This document shows, piece by piece, positions 36,148 through 46,687 of a DNA stretch of 64,000 bases. Made by a program: the position numbers and the translations under genes. A model generated the notes under the pieces. That model was given only the letters and a program-made list of their open reading frames with translations. It was not told the origin of the DNA and made no database searches. How positions within the stretch are numbered: the stretch's first letter is position 1; the number at the start of each line of letters is the position of its first letter. Origin of the DNA: Methylotenera sp. (GTDB lineage: Bacteria; Pseudomonadota; Gammaproteobacteria; Burkholderiales; Methylophilaceae); NCBI GenBank assembly GCA_005777825.1, contig SXLB01000073.1, positions 24,658 through 88,657 of the forward strand. The letters are read 5' to 3'.

Positions 36148-36167
36148 CTATTTGAGATGAGGGTGTT

Positions 36168-38075
36168 ATGCCTATAATTCGTTTGCCAGATGGCTCTGAA
36201 CGTAGTTTCCCAGCTGCAGTAACTGTAGCGGAGGTGGCCATGAATATTGGTGCCGGCTTAGCCAAAGCGGCCTTGGCCGGTAAGGTTGATGGGGTGTTGG
36301 TCGACACTTCCCATCTGATCACCCAAGACGCAGACCTAGCCATCATTACCGATAAAAGCGACGAAGGTTTAGACGTCATCCGTCATTCCACGGCACACCT
36401 TTTAGCTTATGCGGTTAAAGAGTTATTCCCCGATGCGCAAGTGACCATAGGCCCGGTTATTGAGCACGGCTTTTTCTATGACTTTTCATACAAGCGCCCC
36501 TTTACTCCTGAAGATTTAATTGCCATAGAAAAGAAAATGCTGGAGTTGGCGAAAAAAGACGAGCCTGTCGTTCGTCAAGTTCTGCCACGTGATGAGGCTG
36601 TCGCTTATTTCAAATCCATCAACGAACTGTATAAAGCGGAAATCATTGCCAGCATTCCGGCTGGCGAAGACGTTTCTTTGTATAGCGAAGGTAGTTTTAC
36701 CGATTTGTGTCGTGGCCCGCATGTGCCTAATACGGGTAAGCTAAAAGCCTTTAAGTTGATGAAGTTGGCCGGTGCATATTGGCGCGGTGACAGCAACAAC
36801 GAGATGCTGCAGCGCGTTTACGGAACAGCATGGCGCAATAAAGAAGAATTAGAAGCGCATTTGTTTCAGTTGGAAGAAGCGGAAAAGCGTGATCACAGGA
36901 AGTTGGGTAAGCAGTTGGATTATTTCCATATGCAAGACGACGCGCCCGGCATGGTGTTTTGGCATCCACGTGGTTGGAGCATTTGGCAGGAAGTGGAACA
37001 GTACATGCGTAAAATGTTCCGCGAATACAATTACCAAGAAGTGCGCACGCCCACCATCATGGATAAAACCTTATGGGAGAAATCCGGCCATTGGCAAAAC
37101 TACCGCGAGGGCATGTTTGTCACGGCCTCGGAAAGCCGTGATTACGCCGTCAAGCCGATGAACTGCCCTGGCCACGTGCAAATTTTAAATAGCAGCTTGC
37201 ACAGTTACCGCGATTTGCCCTTACGCTTGGCAGAGTTTGGTTCTTGCCATCGTAATGAGCCGTCCGGATCTTTGCATGGCCTCATGCGTGTACGCGGCTT
37301 TACCCAAGACGATGCGCATATATTCTGTGCTGAAAACCAAGTTGAGGCCGAAGTGGCCGATTTCATTAAGATGCTCTACAAGGCCTACGGTGACTTTGGC
37401 TTTAGTGACGTCTTGGTTAAGCTTTCCACTCGCCCGGAAAAGCGCATAGGCAGCGATGCCGATTGGGATAAAGCCGAAACGGCTTTGGCCAATGCGCTTA
37501 AATTAAACAACTTGGATTTTGAATACCAAGCGGGTGAGGGCGCATTTTACGGTCCTAAAATTGAATTTACCCTCAAGGATTCATTGGGCAGGTTGTGGCA
37601 GTGCGGCACCATACAGTTGGATTCCAACTTACCCGAGCGCCTTGGTGCCGAGTACGTTGCGGAGGACAACAGCCGTCAACGTCCGGTCATGTTGCACCGA
37701 GCCATAGTCGGCTCCATGGAGCGCTTTATAGGCATATTGATAGAGCATTACGCCGGCGCCATGCCACTTTGGTTAGCGCCAGTGCAGGTCATGGTGTTGA
37801 ATATTTCCGAAAACCAAGCTGATTACGTGCGCCAAGTGGTTGAAAAGCTGAAGAAAAATGGCATACGTTGCGAATTTGACTTGAGAAATGAGAAGATAAC
37901 CTATAAAATACGCGAACATAGTATGCAAAAAATGCCTTACTTGTTAGTAGCAGGTGAGCGTGAGATGCAAACAGGACATGTGGCCGTGCGTACCAGAAAA
38001 GGCGAAGACTTAGGTTCTATGCCGATTGAGGCGCTAATTGAGCGCTTAAAAGCAGAATTGGAAACTAAGGTTTAG
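36168..38075 (+). CDS. thrS: Threonyl-tRNA synthetase
   Basis: Class II synthetase of 635 residues, the usual length. Domains in order: N-terminal TGS ([13 protein letters not shown]), the N2 editing domain with the [11 protein letters not shown] (HxxxH) motif at about residues 74-84 and [10 protein letters not shown], the catalytic core with motif 2 [30 protein letters not shown], and motif 3/anticodon-binding C-terminus ([16 protein letters not shown], then the QVMVLNIS domain). Catalytic zinc ligands Cys (MNCPGH) and His are present. It heads a translation gene block with infC, rpmI, rplT, pheS and pheT. Confidence 0.97.
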   Translation: MPIIRLPDGSERSFPAAVTVAEVAMNIGAGLAKAALAGKVDGVLVDTSHLITQDADLAIITDKSDEGLDVIRHSTAHLLAYAVKELFPDAQVTIGPVIEHGFFYDFSYKRPFTPEDLIAIEKKMLELAKKDEPVVRQVLPRDEAVAYFKSINELYKAEIIASIPAGEDVSLYSEGSFTDLCRGPHVPNTGKLKAFKLMKLAGAYWRGDSNNEMLQRVYGTAWRNKEELEAHLFQLEEAEKRDHRKLGKQLDYFHMQDDAPGMVFWHPRGWSIWQEVEQYMRKMFREYNYQEVRTPTIMDKTLWEKSGHWQNYREGMFVTASESRDYAVKPMNCPGHVQILNSSLHSYRDLPLRLAEFGSCHRNEPSGSLHGLMRVRGFTQDDAHIFCAENQVEAEVADFIKMLYKAYGDFGFSDVLVKLSTRPEKRIGSDADWDKAETALANALKLNNLDFEYQAGEGAFYGPKIEFTLKDSLGRLWQCGTIQLDSNLPERLGAEYVAEDNSRQRPVMLHRAIVGSMERFIGILIEHYAGAMPLWLAPVQVMVLNISENQADYVRQVVEKLKKNGIRCEFDLRNEKITYKIREHSMQKMPYLLVAGEREMQTGHVAVRTRKGEDLGSMPIEALIERLKAELETKV

Positions 38076-38144
38076 CTTGTTAAGTATTAGCTTTAATACT
38101 TAATCATCTGAAAATGCGCGGCTTAACTATTTGGAGAATTTGAT

Positions 38145-38669
38145 ATAGCACAGGAAAAAGAAACGCGAATTAACGGCGATATAACAGGATCGCAAGTTCG
38201 CTTGGTGGGCATAGAAGGTGAGCCTTTAGGCATCATGTCTTTAACGGAAGCGTTTGCAAAAGCCGAAGAAGCGGACATTGATCTTGTGGAAATCGCGCCG
38301 AATGCTGAGCCGCCTGTGTGTAGGTTGATGGATTACGGTAAGTTTAAATACGCTGAAAGTAAAAAACAGCACGAAGTTAAACTTAAGCAAAAGCAAGTAA
38401 GCATAAAAGAAGTGAAGTTTCGCCCAGGAACGGATGACGGGGATTACGCCATTAAAGTGCGCAACATCATTCGATTTATCCAAGATGGCGATAAAGCAAA
38501 AATTACATTGCGTTTTAGAGGACGGGAAATTACCCATCAAGAGTTCGGTTTGGCTCTGTTAAGACGGGTAGAGGCTGACACTAAAGACGTAGCAGTGGTG
38601 GAGCAATTTCCTAAAATGGAAGGCCGCCAAATGGTGATGGTTTTAGGCGCACCAAAAAAGAGTTCATAG
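38145..38669 (+). CDS. infC: Translation initiation factor IF-3 (ATA start codon)
   Basis: Binds the 30S subunit, prevents premature 50S joining and proofreads the initiator codon. Family N-terminus [21 protein letters not shown] is seen immediately after an ATA at 38145-38147, 8 bp after a GGAG ribosome binding site; no ATG, GTG or TTG fits the conserved N-terminus (the next, GTG 38202, would delete it). A non-canonical start is expected, as IF-3 discriminates against its own rare start codon (AUU in E. coli). N domain, [12 protein letters not shown] linker region and [15 protein letters not shown] domain are intact; 174 residues. Confidence 0.92.
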   Translation: MAQEKETRINGDITGSQVRLVGIEGEPLGIMSLTEAFAKAEEADIDLVEIAPNAEPPVCRLMDYGKFKYAESKKQHEVKLKQKQVSIKEVKFRPGTDDGDYAIKVRNIIRFIQDGDKAKITLRFRGREITHQEFGLALLRRVEADTKDVAVVEQFPKMEGRQMVMVLGAPKKSS

Positions 38670-38743
38670 TTTTAGTAGGATCCCGAGTGATACGGCTTAA
38701 CGGCATGCCTAAGCACTCATAACTTAAGTTCAAGGAGAACAAA

Positions 38744-38941
38744 ATGCCAAAAATGAAAACCAAGAGTGGCGCTAAAAAGCGCTTCAAATTCTTGGGTAAT
38801 GGTAAAGTGAAACGTACTCACTCTCACTTACGCCATATCCTAACCAAAAAGACCACCAAGCAAAAGCGTAAACTACGCGGCACGGCGATCATCTCAGCAA
38901 CAGACGTCAAACGCGTTCGCGCAATGATGCCTACACGATAA
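38744..38941 (+). CDS. rpmI: 50S ribosomal protein bL35
   Basis: 65 residues, very basic, [20 protein letters not shown] start and [16 protein letters not shown] middle typical of L35. AAGGAG ribosome binding site 7 bp before the ATG. It sits between infC and rplT as in most bacteria. Confidence 0.97.
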   Translation: MPKMKTKSGAKKRFKFLGNGKVKRTHSHLRHILTKKTTKQKRKLRGTAIISATDVKRVRAMMPTR

Positions 38942-38951
38942 GGAGACCGAT

Positions 38952-39311
38952 ATGCCTAGAGTAAAACGTGGTGTCATCGCTCGCGCAAGACACAAGAAAG
39001 TATTAAAAGCCGCAAAAGGTTACCGCGGTCGTCGTAAAAACGTTTACCGCGTTGCCAAGCAAGCGGTAATGAAAGCCGGTCAATACGCATACCGTGACCG
39101 TAGACAGAAAAAACGTCAATTCCGCACCTTATGGATTGCCCGTATTAATGCCGGTGCTCGTGAGTGTGGTTTAACTTACAGCCGCTTCATGAATGGCTTG
39201 AAAAAAGCCGCAGTGGAAGTGGATCGTAAAGTGTTGGCTGACTTAGCAGTATTCGACAAAACGGCATTTGCTCAGTTTGTTGAAATGGCTAAAAAGGCCT
39301 TGGCTGTTTAG
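38952..39311 (+). CDS. rplT: 50S ribosomal protein bL20
   Basis: 119 residues, full length. [19 protein letters not shown] start, [26 protein letters not shown] and [10 protein letters not shown] segments are characteristic. Needed early in 50S assembly, and L20 represses its own operon in other bacteria. AAGGAGACC ribosome binding site; 10 bp after rpmI. Confidence 0.97.
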   Translation: MPRVKRGVIARARHKKVLKAAKGYRGRRKNVYRVAKQAVMKAGQYAYRDRRQKKRQFRTLWIARINAGARECGLTYSRFMNGLKKAAVEVDRKVLADLAVFDKTAFAQFVEMAKKALAV

Positions 39312-39340
39312 TTAGCAAACTTATTTAAAAAATAAGTAAA

Positions 39341-39366
39341 AAAAGAGGCTTAGGCCTCTTTTTTTT
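39341..39366 (+). terminator. Terminator after rplT
   Basis: AAAAGAGGC pairs with GCCTCTTTT around TTAG, followed by more Ts. It separates the ribosomal-protein genes from pheS; partial readthrough would still reach pheST. Confidence 0.9.
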
Positions 39367-39391
39367 GCTGTAAAATTATGCACTTAAATAA

Positions 39392-40420
<1,029 letters not shown>

Positions 40421-40466
40421 GGCTAGCTAGCGTTAATTCACCCCTCAGTTAAGGTTAAAAAGCATT

Positions 40467-42845
40467 ATGCAGTTTTCAGAAAATTGGTTACGCAGTCTGG
40501 TCGGTACGGATTTGGACAGTCAGGCACTCAGTCATGCCTTGACCATGGCCGGGCTAGAGGTGGAGGACATGCAGCCTGTCGCTGCGCCATTCACCAAGGT
40601 CGTGGTGGCCAAGATAGTTAGTGTGGAAAAACACCCGGATGCCGACCGCTTGCAAGTCTGTTCGGTTGATGTGGGTCTGGCGCAACCCATACAAATAGTT
40701 TGCGGTGCAGCCAACGCACGCGCCGGCCTAATTGCACCCTGTGCTTTGGTGGGTGCGCAATTGCCTGGCATTGATATCAAGCAAGCCAAAGTGCGTGGCG
40801 TCGAGTCATTTGGCATGATGTGCTCTTCCAAGGAGCTGGGTTTGACGACTGAGGCCACTGGTTTACTAGAGCTAGATAGCCTCGCGCCCGTAGGCCAGGA
40901 TATACGTCAATATTTAGATCTAGACGATCACTTGCTTACACTGAAGTTGACACCTAACCGCAGCGATTGCTTGAGCTTGACTGGAATCGCGCGTGATGTG
41001 GCCGCTATTACTGGCGCCGCCACTTGCTTTGAAGAAATTAAATCGGTGCCCAGCGACACGGCAGATCGCTTAAATGCAGTGGTGGCGGAGCAGCAAGCTT
41101 GCCCGCGCTATTGCGGTCGCCTTATAACGGGTGTGAATGCCAAGGTGAGCACGCCGGCATGGATGGTAAAGCGACTAGAGCGCAGTGGTTTGCGCAGCAT
41201 TAATGTGCTGGTTGACGTGACTAACTATGTCTTGCTAGCGTTAGGGCAACCCATGCATGCATTTGATGCCAGCAAGTTAAGTGGCGACATCATCGTGCGT
41301 TTTGCACAAGAAAACGAAAACTTACGTTTATTAAATGAGCAAGAAGTTAGTCTAAAAAGCGATGACTTAGTGATAGCCGATGGCAATGGGGCGATTGCCT
41401 TAGCCGGCATTATGGGCGGTCAATCAACCTCAGTCGACGAGGCCAGTACCGCAGTGTTTCTAGAGAGCGCCTATTTTTCGCCAACGGTGATTGCCGGTAA
41501 GGCACGTAGATTGGGTTTAAGTACCGATTCATCCTATCGCTTTGAGCGTGGCGTGGATTTCGCCAACACCCGTCTGGCTTTGGAATACGCCACGCAATTG
41601 ATTAAACAGTTGTGCGGCGGCAAAGCCGGCGAGGTGACCGAGTGTCTAGGGGTGCTGCCAAACAGGCTGCCAGTTAAATTGCGCCTAAGTCGTTTGGTTT
41701 CAGTGTTAGGCATTCCCTTTGCTGAGGATAAAGTCGCACAATTGCTATCGCAATTAGGCTTTACATACACCCTAGAGCAAAGCGTGTTCACCGTGTTGCC
41801 ACCTAGCTACCGCTTTGATATCAGCATAGAAGAAGATCTAATTGAAGAAATTGCTCGCTTGCATGGCTACGATCACATTCCAGCGCAAGCGCCTGTCGCG
41901 ACTTTAAGCATGTTAGAAGCGCCAGAAGCGCGTGCCCATCAAGCCGTATTGCGCGATTCACTGGTTGCTGCCGGTTACCAAGAATTAGTGAATTACAGCT
42001 TTGTTGATGAGGCTTGGGAGACCGACTTGCTGGCCAACCCTAGGCCCATAAAACTTAAAAACCCGATTGCTAGCAACCTTAGCGTGATGCGCAGCAGTTT
42101 ATGGGGCGGCTTATTGGATAGCTTGGTTTACAACCTAAATCGCAAACAAGACCGAGCCATGCTGTTTGAACTAGGCGCTAGCTACCATTATGCAACTGCG
42201 CAGCAAACATCATTTACTGAAACAAGGCGCATTGCAGGCTTGGCTTATGGCAGTGCTAAACCTGAGCAATGGGCTGCAGCAGGAGACGACGTAGATTTCT
42301 TTGAAATTAAAGCCCACGTTGATGCCTTGCTTAGCGATGCGTCCGCCTTATTGCCAGTCAGCTACGAGAAAGCCGAGCACAGCGCCTTGCACCCAGGTCA
42401 AACTGCCCGCATCCTGATCGATGGCAAAGCGATAGGTTGGTTAGGTAAACTGCATCCAAAATGGCAGCAGCATTATAGTTTAACTAAAAGCACTTTTTTG
42501 TTTGAGTTAGACGTGGATGCCATATTGAATCGCCCCATTCCAGCTTACCAGGAAGTCTCTAAATTGTTACCCGTGCGGCGCGATTTGGCAGTAGTGGTGG
42601 ATGAAAATATGCCTGTTAGCGCCATGATGGCTGCCATTAATAAAGCGGCCATTCCCATGCTGATGGACGTAGCCTTGTTCGACATTTACCAAGGTCAGGG
42701 TGTGGCTGAAAACAAAAAAAGCCTTGCGTTATCAGTACTTATGCACGATACTCAAAAAACATTAACGGATAGCGATGCCGATAGCGTCATGGCAAATCTG
42801 CTACAATTATTGCAAAATGAGTGCAATGCAACACTGAGAAATTAA
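40467..42845 (+). CDS. pheT: Phenylalanyl-tRNA synthetase beta subunit
   Basis: 792 residues. N-terminal EMAP/OB-fold tRNA-binding domain (KIVSVEKHPDADRLQVC, VCGAANARAG), B3/B4 editing domain (VDVTNYVLLALGQPMHAFD), the YRFERGVD motif, B5 domain (PPSYRFDISIEEDLIEEIARLHGYD), and C-terminal ferredoxin-fold anticodon domain (KLLPVRRDLAVVVDE). All parts intact. Provides tRNA binding and editing of mischarged Tyr. Confidence 0.97.
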   Translation: MQFSENWLRSLVGTDLDSQALSHALTMAGLEVEDMQPVAAPFTKVVVAKIVSVEKHPDADRLQVCSVDVGLAQPIQIVCGAANARAGLIAPCALVGAQLPGIDIKQAKVRGVESFGMMCSSKELGLTTEATGLLELDSLAPVGQDIRQYLDLDDHLLTLKLTPNRSDCLSLTGIARDVAAITGAATCFEEIKSVPSDTADRLNAVVAEQQACPRYCGRLITGVNAKVSTPAWMVKRLERSGLRSINVLVDVTNYVLLALGQPMHAFDASKLSGDIIVRFAQENENLRLLNEQEVSLKSDDLVIADGNGAIALAGIMGGQSTSVDEASTAVFLESAYFSPTVIAGKARRLGLSTDSSYRFERGVDFANTRLALEYATQLIKQLCGGKAGEVTECLGVLPNRLPVKLRLSRLVSVLGIPFAEDKVAQLLSQLGFTYTLEQSVFTVLPPSYRFDISIEEDLIEEIARLHGYDHIPAQAPVATLSMLEAPEARAHQAVLRDSLVAAGYQELVNYSFVDEAWETDLLANPRPIKLKNPIASNLSVMRSSLWGGLLDSLVYNLNRKQDRAMLFELGASYHYATAQQTSFTETRRIAGLAYGSAKPEQWAAAGDDVDFFEIKAHVDALLSDASALLPVSYEKAEHSALHPGQTARILIDGKAIGWLGKLHPKWQQHYSLTKSTFLFELDVDAILNRPIPAYQEVSKLLPVRRDLAVVVDENMPVSAMMAAINKAAIPMLMDVALFDIYQGQGVAENKKSLALSVLMHDTQKTLTDSDADSVMANLLQLLQNECNATLRN

Positions 42846-42946
42846 CACATTAATTAGCTCGCTAAGGTGGGCTGTTTTTTATAGTTTAACTGCGTTACAA
42901 ATTAGAAATTAAGCCTAAAAAGGCTGGCAATGAATGGGAGTAGGGT

Positions 42947-43240
42947 ATGACCTTAACAAAAGCTGAACTTGCGGATTTGCTTTACGAGCAAGTTGGTTTA
43001 AATAAGCGTGAAGCAAAAGACATGGTTGAGGCCTTTTTTGAAGAAGTGCGTATCGCTTTGGAAGCGGGCGACAGCGTTAAATTATCCGGTTTTGGTAATT
43101 TTGAGCTGCGTAAAAAATCAGAGCGCCCCGGGCGCAATCCAAAAACAGGCGAAGAGATTCCTATTTCCGCACGCCGTGTGGTGACCTTCCACGCTAGCCA
43201 AAAACTAAAAGCCAAGGTAGAGGCCAACTACCAGAATTAA
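42947..43240 (+). CDS. ihfA: Integration host factor alpha subunit
   Basis: 97-residue DNA-bending protein. [25 protein letters not shown] start and [27 protein letters not shown] arm with the Pro that intercalates DNA (NPKTGEE) are diagnostic (quoted in part). Dimerises with IhfB. Its place after pheT and before a MerR-like gene is the common proteobacterial order. IHF is also a usual cofactor of tRNA-targeting integrases. Confidence 0.95.
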   Translation: MTLTKAELADLLYEQVGLNKREAKDMVEAFFEEVRIALEAGDSVKLSGFGNFELRKKSERPGRNPKTGEEIPISARRVVTFHASQKLKAKVEANYQN

Positions 43241-43308
43241 AAATCGGCCTCTATATTGAGGCTGGATTAATGGATTATCCATTTACCTGTTAAGTGAGAA
43301 GATGCAGC

Positions 43309-43728
43309 ATGAGTGAGCCAGTGCCAAAATTGCAGTTGCCGCCTATCCCCGCCAAGCGCTACTTTACCATCGGTGAAGTCAGTGAGCTTTGTGGTGTTAA
43401 GCCGCACGTACTGCGTTATTGGGAACAAGAGTTTACTCAACTTAAACCGGTCAAACGTCGCGGCAATCGCCGCTATTATCAGCACCACGAAGTATTGTTA
43501 ATTCGTCGCATACGCGAGTTGTTGTATGAGCAAGGCTTCACCATAAGCGGTGCGCGTAATCGCTTAGAGGGTGCTGAGACAGACAGCAGTAAATCTCAAG
43601 CAAATCAAGTTGGGGCTCAGTTAGAGTTGGTAGCCAGCGCCGATGACGGCGTACCAAGCTACAATTTTGCGCATGCGAAATCAGAGTTGCAAGCTATCAT
43701 CCAGTTGTTGCGTACCCAATTAAATTAA
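43309..43728 (+). CDS. MerR-family transcriptional regulator
   Basis: 139 residues. N-terminal winged helix FTIGEVSELCGVKPHVLRYW-EQEF and KRRGNRRYYQHHEVLLIRRI form a MerR DNA-binding domain, followed by a short dimerisation helix. No conserved cysteines for metal sensing, and the effector domain is short. The ATG at 43309 is preferred to the in-frame GTG at 43294. It is the uncharacterised MerR protein normally found after ihfA. Confidence 0.88.
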   Translation: MSEPVPKLQLPPIPAKRYFTIGEVSELCGVKPHVLRYWEQEFTQLKPVKRRGNRRYYQHHEVLLIRRIRELLYEQGFTISGARNRLEGAETDSSKSQANQVGAQLELVASADDGVPSYNFAHAKSELQAIIQLLRTQLN

Positions 43729-43770
43729 GCTTATTTCCCTTGCTGTTTTAATGCGCTACGGCTTTTGCGT

Positions 43771-43776
43771 TATAAT
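43771..43776 (+). promoter_or_regulatory. -10 box of tRNA-Pro
   Basis: Perfect TATAAT followed by a GC-rich discriminator (GGCGCC), 33 bp before the tRNA. The -35 at 17 bp spacing (TTAATG, 43748-43753) is weak. Confidence 0.55.
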
Positions 43777-43809
43777 GGCGCCCTGTTGTGGCATGCCATG
43801 ACATCGGTT

Positions 43810-43886
43810 CGGGGCATAGCGCAGCCTGGTAGCGTACTAGTCTGGGGGACTAGGGGTCGCAAGTTCGAATCTTGCTGTCCCGACCA
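43810..43886 (+). tRNA. tRNA-Pro (anticodon GGG)
   Basis: 77-nt cloverleaf: acceptor CGGGGCA/TGTCCCG, D arm GCGC/GCGT, anticodon stem CTAGT/ACTAG with loop CTGGGGG (GGG at 43844-43846), T arm GCAAG/CTTGC with TTCGAAT, encoded ACCA. Confidence 0.96.
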
Positions 43887-43895
43887 ATTTAAATC

Positions 43896-43930
43896 ATGGC
43901 TTACAGTCAACATGCTGTAAGCCATTTTTT
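43896..43930 (+). terminator. Terminator of tRNA-Pro
   Basis: ATGGCTTACAG (43896-43906) and CTGTAAGCCAT (43915-43925) form a perfect 11-bp stem with an eight-base loop, then Ts. Confidence 0.92.
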
Positions 43931-43967
43931 ATGCACGCGTGCTGGCTATTAGGATCACTTTTGTCGC

Positions 43968-43996
43968 TTGGGTTATGAGTCGGAAGTCGCTACAAT
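43968..43996 (+). promoter_or_regulatory. Putative alr promoter
   Basis: TTGGGT (43968-43973), 17-bp spacer, TACAAT (43991-43996), about 46 bp before the alr ATG and after the tRNA-Pro terminator. Confidence 0.55.
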
Positions 43997-44042
43997 AACA
44001 AGCTAATTAATCCTAACTAGCCTCGCTGCCAACCCCTCAAAC

Positions 44043-45149
44043 ATGTCGCGTCCCACCACAGTCCAAATACGCTTAGATGCTTTTAGGCACAATTACCGGC
44101 TGGCTAAAACTTTATGGCCTGGTAAAGCCATGGCGGTGATCAAAGCCAATGCCTACGGTCACGGTGCCGTGCATTGTGCCCGTGCATTAAGCCAAGAAGC
44201 TGACGGCTTTGCCGTGTCTAGTTTAGAGGAGGCCATGCAACTTAGGGATGCAGGAGTGAGGCAACCCATATTGTTATTAGAAGGATTTTTTGCTGAAGCC
44301 GAGTTGAAATGCATAGCCGAGCAAGACTTGTGGCTAGTCCTGCATGCGCAATGGCAAGTGGATGCATTGCTCGCTGCTAGCCTACCTTGTGCACTGCAAG
44401 TTTGGCTAAAGATGGACAGCGGCATGCACCGTTTAGGCTTGTCGCCTAAGGATTACCAATTCGCTTACCAGCAACTAAGCGGGCATAAAAATGTGGCTAG
44501 CATAGTGCCGATGACGCACTTAGCCAATGCCGACAATCTTGATTCTGATCACAGCAATCAGCAAGCCGCGCTTTTTCAGCGCACCTTGGCTAATTTAGCG
44601 CCATGCCATGCTAGCAGCTTAGCCAATTCTGCCGCCTTGTTGGCCTGGCCTCAATTACAGCCAATTCTTCATAACCATGAGCATTGGTCTAGGCCTGGCA
44701 TTATGTTGTATGGCGCCCATCCCAACATAGCCTCTAGCCAAGCCTCTGTTTTAGAACCGGTGATGCAGTTTAGCTCACGCATCATCGCATTGCGGCATTT
44801 AGAAAAAGGCGATGCCATCGGCTACGGCAGCTTATATCAGGCTGAGCAAGCCATGCGCGTGGGGGTGGTGGCCTGCGGTTACGCGGACGGCTACCCAAGA
44901 TCAGCTAAGACTGGAACCCCAATAGCCGTGGACGGTCATATAACGCGATTGTTAGGACGCGTTTCCATGGACATGCTTTATGTTGATTTAACTGCTATTC
45001 CATCAGCCGGCATCCATAGTCATGTTGAGTTATGGGGTAAGCAAGTATCGGCCAACACGGTGGCGCAAAGTGCCGGCACCATAGCCTATGAGCTTTTTTG
45101 CAACGTTAAGCGTGCCCATTTTGATTATTTTGATCCAGCCAATATTTAA
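44043..45149 (+). CDS. alr: Alanine racemase
   Basis: Interconverts L- and D-alanine for peptidoglycan. 368 residues. The PLP lysine is in AVIKANAYGHG (about residue 34), the second catalytic residue Tyr in the C-terminal half (AIGYGSLYQAEQ region, YGSLY), and the Arg/His pocket motifs LKMDSGMHRLG and SMDMLYVD are present. A ridA-type gene follows 23 bp downstream. Confidence 0.95.
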   Translation: MSRPTTVQIRLDAFRHNYRLAKTLWPGKAMAVIKANAYGHGAVHCARALSQEADGFAVSSLEEAMQLRDAGVRQPILLLEGFFAEAELKCIAEQDLWLVLHAQWQVDALLAASLPCALQVWLKMDSGMHRLGLSPKDYQFAYQQLSGHKNVASIVPMTHLANADNLDSDHSNQQAALFQRTLANLAPCHASSLANSAALLAWPQLQPILHNHEHWSRPGIMLYGAHPNIASSQASVLEPVMQFSSRIIALRHLEKGDAIGYGSLYQAEQAMRVGVVACGYADGYPRSAKTGTPIAVDGHITRLLGRVSMDMLYVDLTAIPSAGIHSHVELWGKQVSANTVAQSAGTIAYELFCNVKRAHFDYFDPANI

Positions 45150-45172
45150 TTTCTTTTACTCTAAGGTTAGCT

Positions 45173-45547
45173 ATGCACGTTATTCAAACTCCTAACGCAC
45201 CGGCCGCAATCGGCCCATACTCACAAGCCATGGTGGTCGGTGATTTATTGTTCACTTCTGGGCAAATTGCCCTCAGGCCTGATGGCAGCTTGAACGATGG
45301 CGACATCGTGGCGCAGACTCAGCAAGTGCTTGGGAATTTAAAAGCCGTCATTGAAGCGGCGGGTGCCGACCTGTCTAAAGTAGTGAAAACCACCGTATTT
45401 TTAAAAAATTTAGACGATTTCGTTGCCATGAACACCATCTACGGTGAGGCCTTTGCGGGACACACACCGGCTCGCTCAACCGTGCAAGTGGCTAAATTGC
45501 CACGTGACGTGTTAGTGGAAATTGAAGCCATCGTCTCCTTGCGTTAA
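45173..45547 (+). CDS. ridA: RidA family enamine/imine deaminase
   Basis: 124-residue YjgF/YER057c/UK114 protein. APAAIGPYSQAMVVGDLLFTSGQ start and PARSTVQVAKLPRDVLVEIEAIV C-terminus contain the catalytic Arg (PARS) and Glu of active RidA (quoted in part). It hydrolyses reactive 2-aminoacrylate and related imines made by PLP enzymes, which fits the adjacent alanine racemase gene. Confidence 0.93.
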   Translation: MHVIQTPNAPAAIGPYSQAMVVGDLLFTSGQIALRPDGSLNDGDIVAQTQQVLGNLKAVIEAAGADLSKVVKTTVFLKNLDDFVAMNTIYGEAFAGHTPARSTVQVAKLPRDVLVEIEAIVSLR

Positions 45548-45594
45548 CGCATTAAGGTCTTAGGCCTTTAACTTATTATTCATTAAGGAAACAC

Positions 45595-46677
45595 ATGGCA
45601 TTGGATTTATTTAGCCCGGTTAATTTAGGCGCGATAGCGCTAAAAAATCGCATGGTGATGGCACCATTAACCCGGAATAGGGCAGCCGAGGGCGGTTTGC
45701 CTCAAGCCATGAACGTCACCTATTACGAGCAACGCGCCAGCGCCGGTTTGATTATTAGCGAGGCGACGCCTATCACTTTAATGGCGCACGGCTACCCAGC
45801 ATTGCCAGGTATTTATACCGATGCGCAGGTGGTGGCTTGGCGTAAGGTGTGCGATGCCGTGCATGCTAAGGGCGGTAAGATGGTCATGCAGCTTTGGCAT
45901 GTGGGTCGTATATCGCACCCCAGTTTGTTGCCAAATAACGCCACGCCTGTTGCGCCTTCAGCCATTAAGCCAGCCGGCAAGGCGTTCACCTATCAAGGCT
46001 TGGTTGATTACGTCACGCCTCGTGCAATGCAAGCCAATGAATTGCCAGCAATAGTTAATGATTATGTGCACGCGACCAAAAATGCTTTAGCTGCAGGCTT
46101 TGACGGCGTGGAGATTCATGCCGCCAATGGCTATTTATTAGACCAATTTCTGCGTGATGGTAGCAATCAGCGCACCGATAACTACGGTGGTAGTTTTGAA
46201 AACCGCAGTCGCTTGTTATTAGAAGTAACGGCCGCCGTAGTCGCTGTGGCGGGTACCGATCGAGTCGGTTTGCGTCTCTCCCCGGTGAATCCTTTTAACG
46301 ACATGAAAGACAGCCATCCTCAAGCGCTGTTTAACTACGTAGTCGATGCCCTTAACCCGTTTAAGTTAGCTTACCTGCATGTGGTGGAAGGCGGCATACA
46401 CGGTGGTGGGGTAGCCGATCCGTTTGACTTCGCTGCCTTGCGTCAACGTTGTACCAGCCCCTACATGGCTAATTTGTCTTACGACAAGGCGCGGGGTAAT
46501 GCCGCCATCGCCAGTGGCCATGCCGATGCCGTGGCCTATGGTGTGCCGTTTATTGCCAACCCGGATTTGGTTGAGCGCTTCAAGCAAGATGCGCCGCTTA
46601 ATCAGGCAGATGCAAAAAGCTTTTACGGCGGCACTGAAAAGGGTTACACCGATTACCCATTTTTGTCGGTTTCTTAG
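45595..46677 (+). CDS. Old Yellow Enzyme family NAD(P)H:flavin oxidoreductase
   Basis: 360-residue FMN-binding TIM barrel. Signature MAPLTRNRA (about residue 24), QLWHVGRISHP, the substrate-binding EIHAANGYLLDQFLRDGSNQRTD (His/Asn pair, quoted in part) and the NYGGSFENRSRLLLEV motif are clear. Closest to NemA/xenobiotic reductases that reduce activated alkenes and nitro esters. A nitroreductase gene follows 10 bp later, suggesting a shared reductive detoxification role (inference). Confidence 0.92.
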   Translation: MALDLFSPVNLGAIALKNRMVMAPLTRNRAAEGGLPQAMNVTYYEQRASAGLIISEATPITLMAHGYPALPGIYTDAQVVAWRKVCDAVHAKGGKMVMQLWHVGRISHPSLLPNNATPVAPSAIKPAGKAFTYQGLVDYVTPRAMQANELPAIVNDYVHATKNALAAGFDGVEIHAANGYLLDQFLRDGSNQRTDNYGGSFENRSRLLLEVTAAVVAVAGTDRVGLRLSPVNPFNDMKDSHPQALFNYVVDALNPFKLAYLHVVEGGIHGGGVADPFDFAALRQRCTSPYMANLSYDKARGNAAIASGHADAVAYGVPFIANPDLVERFKQDAPLNQADAKSFYGGTEKGYTDYPFLSVS

Positions 46678-46687
46678 GCCTTGAATC

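Larger units (their letters stand above)
35853..36167 (+). other. 315-bp right end of the element and thrS upstream region
   Basis: No gene seen. In order it holds a TATAAT box at 35960-35965 (followed by CCCGCC, but without a good -35), the right-end arm-like repeats (36015-36038), an AT-rich stretch, the decayed att copy (36102-36113) and a terminator hairpin (36124-36147). If the TATAAT is real, the element supplies a promoter to thrS, though the hairpin would lie between them. Confidence 0.5.
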
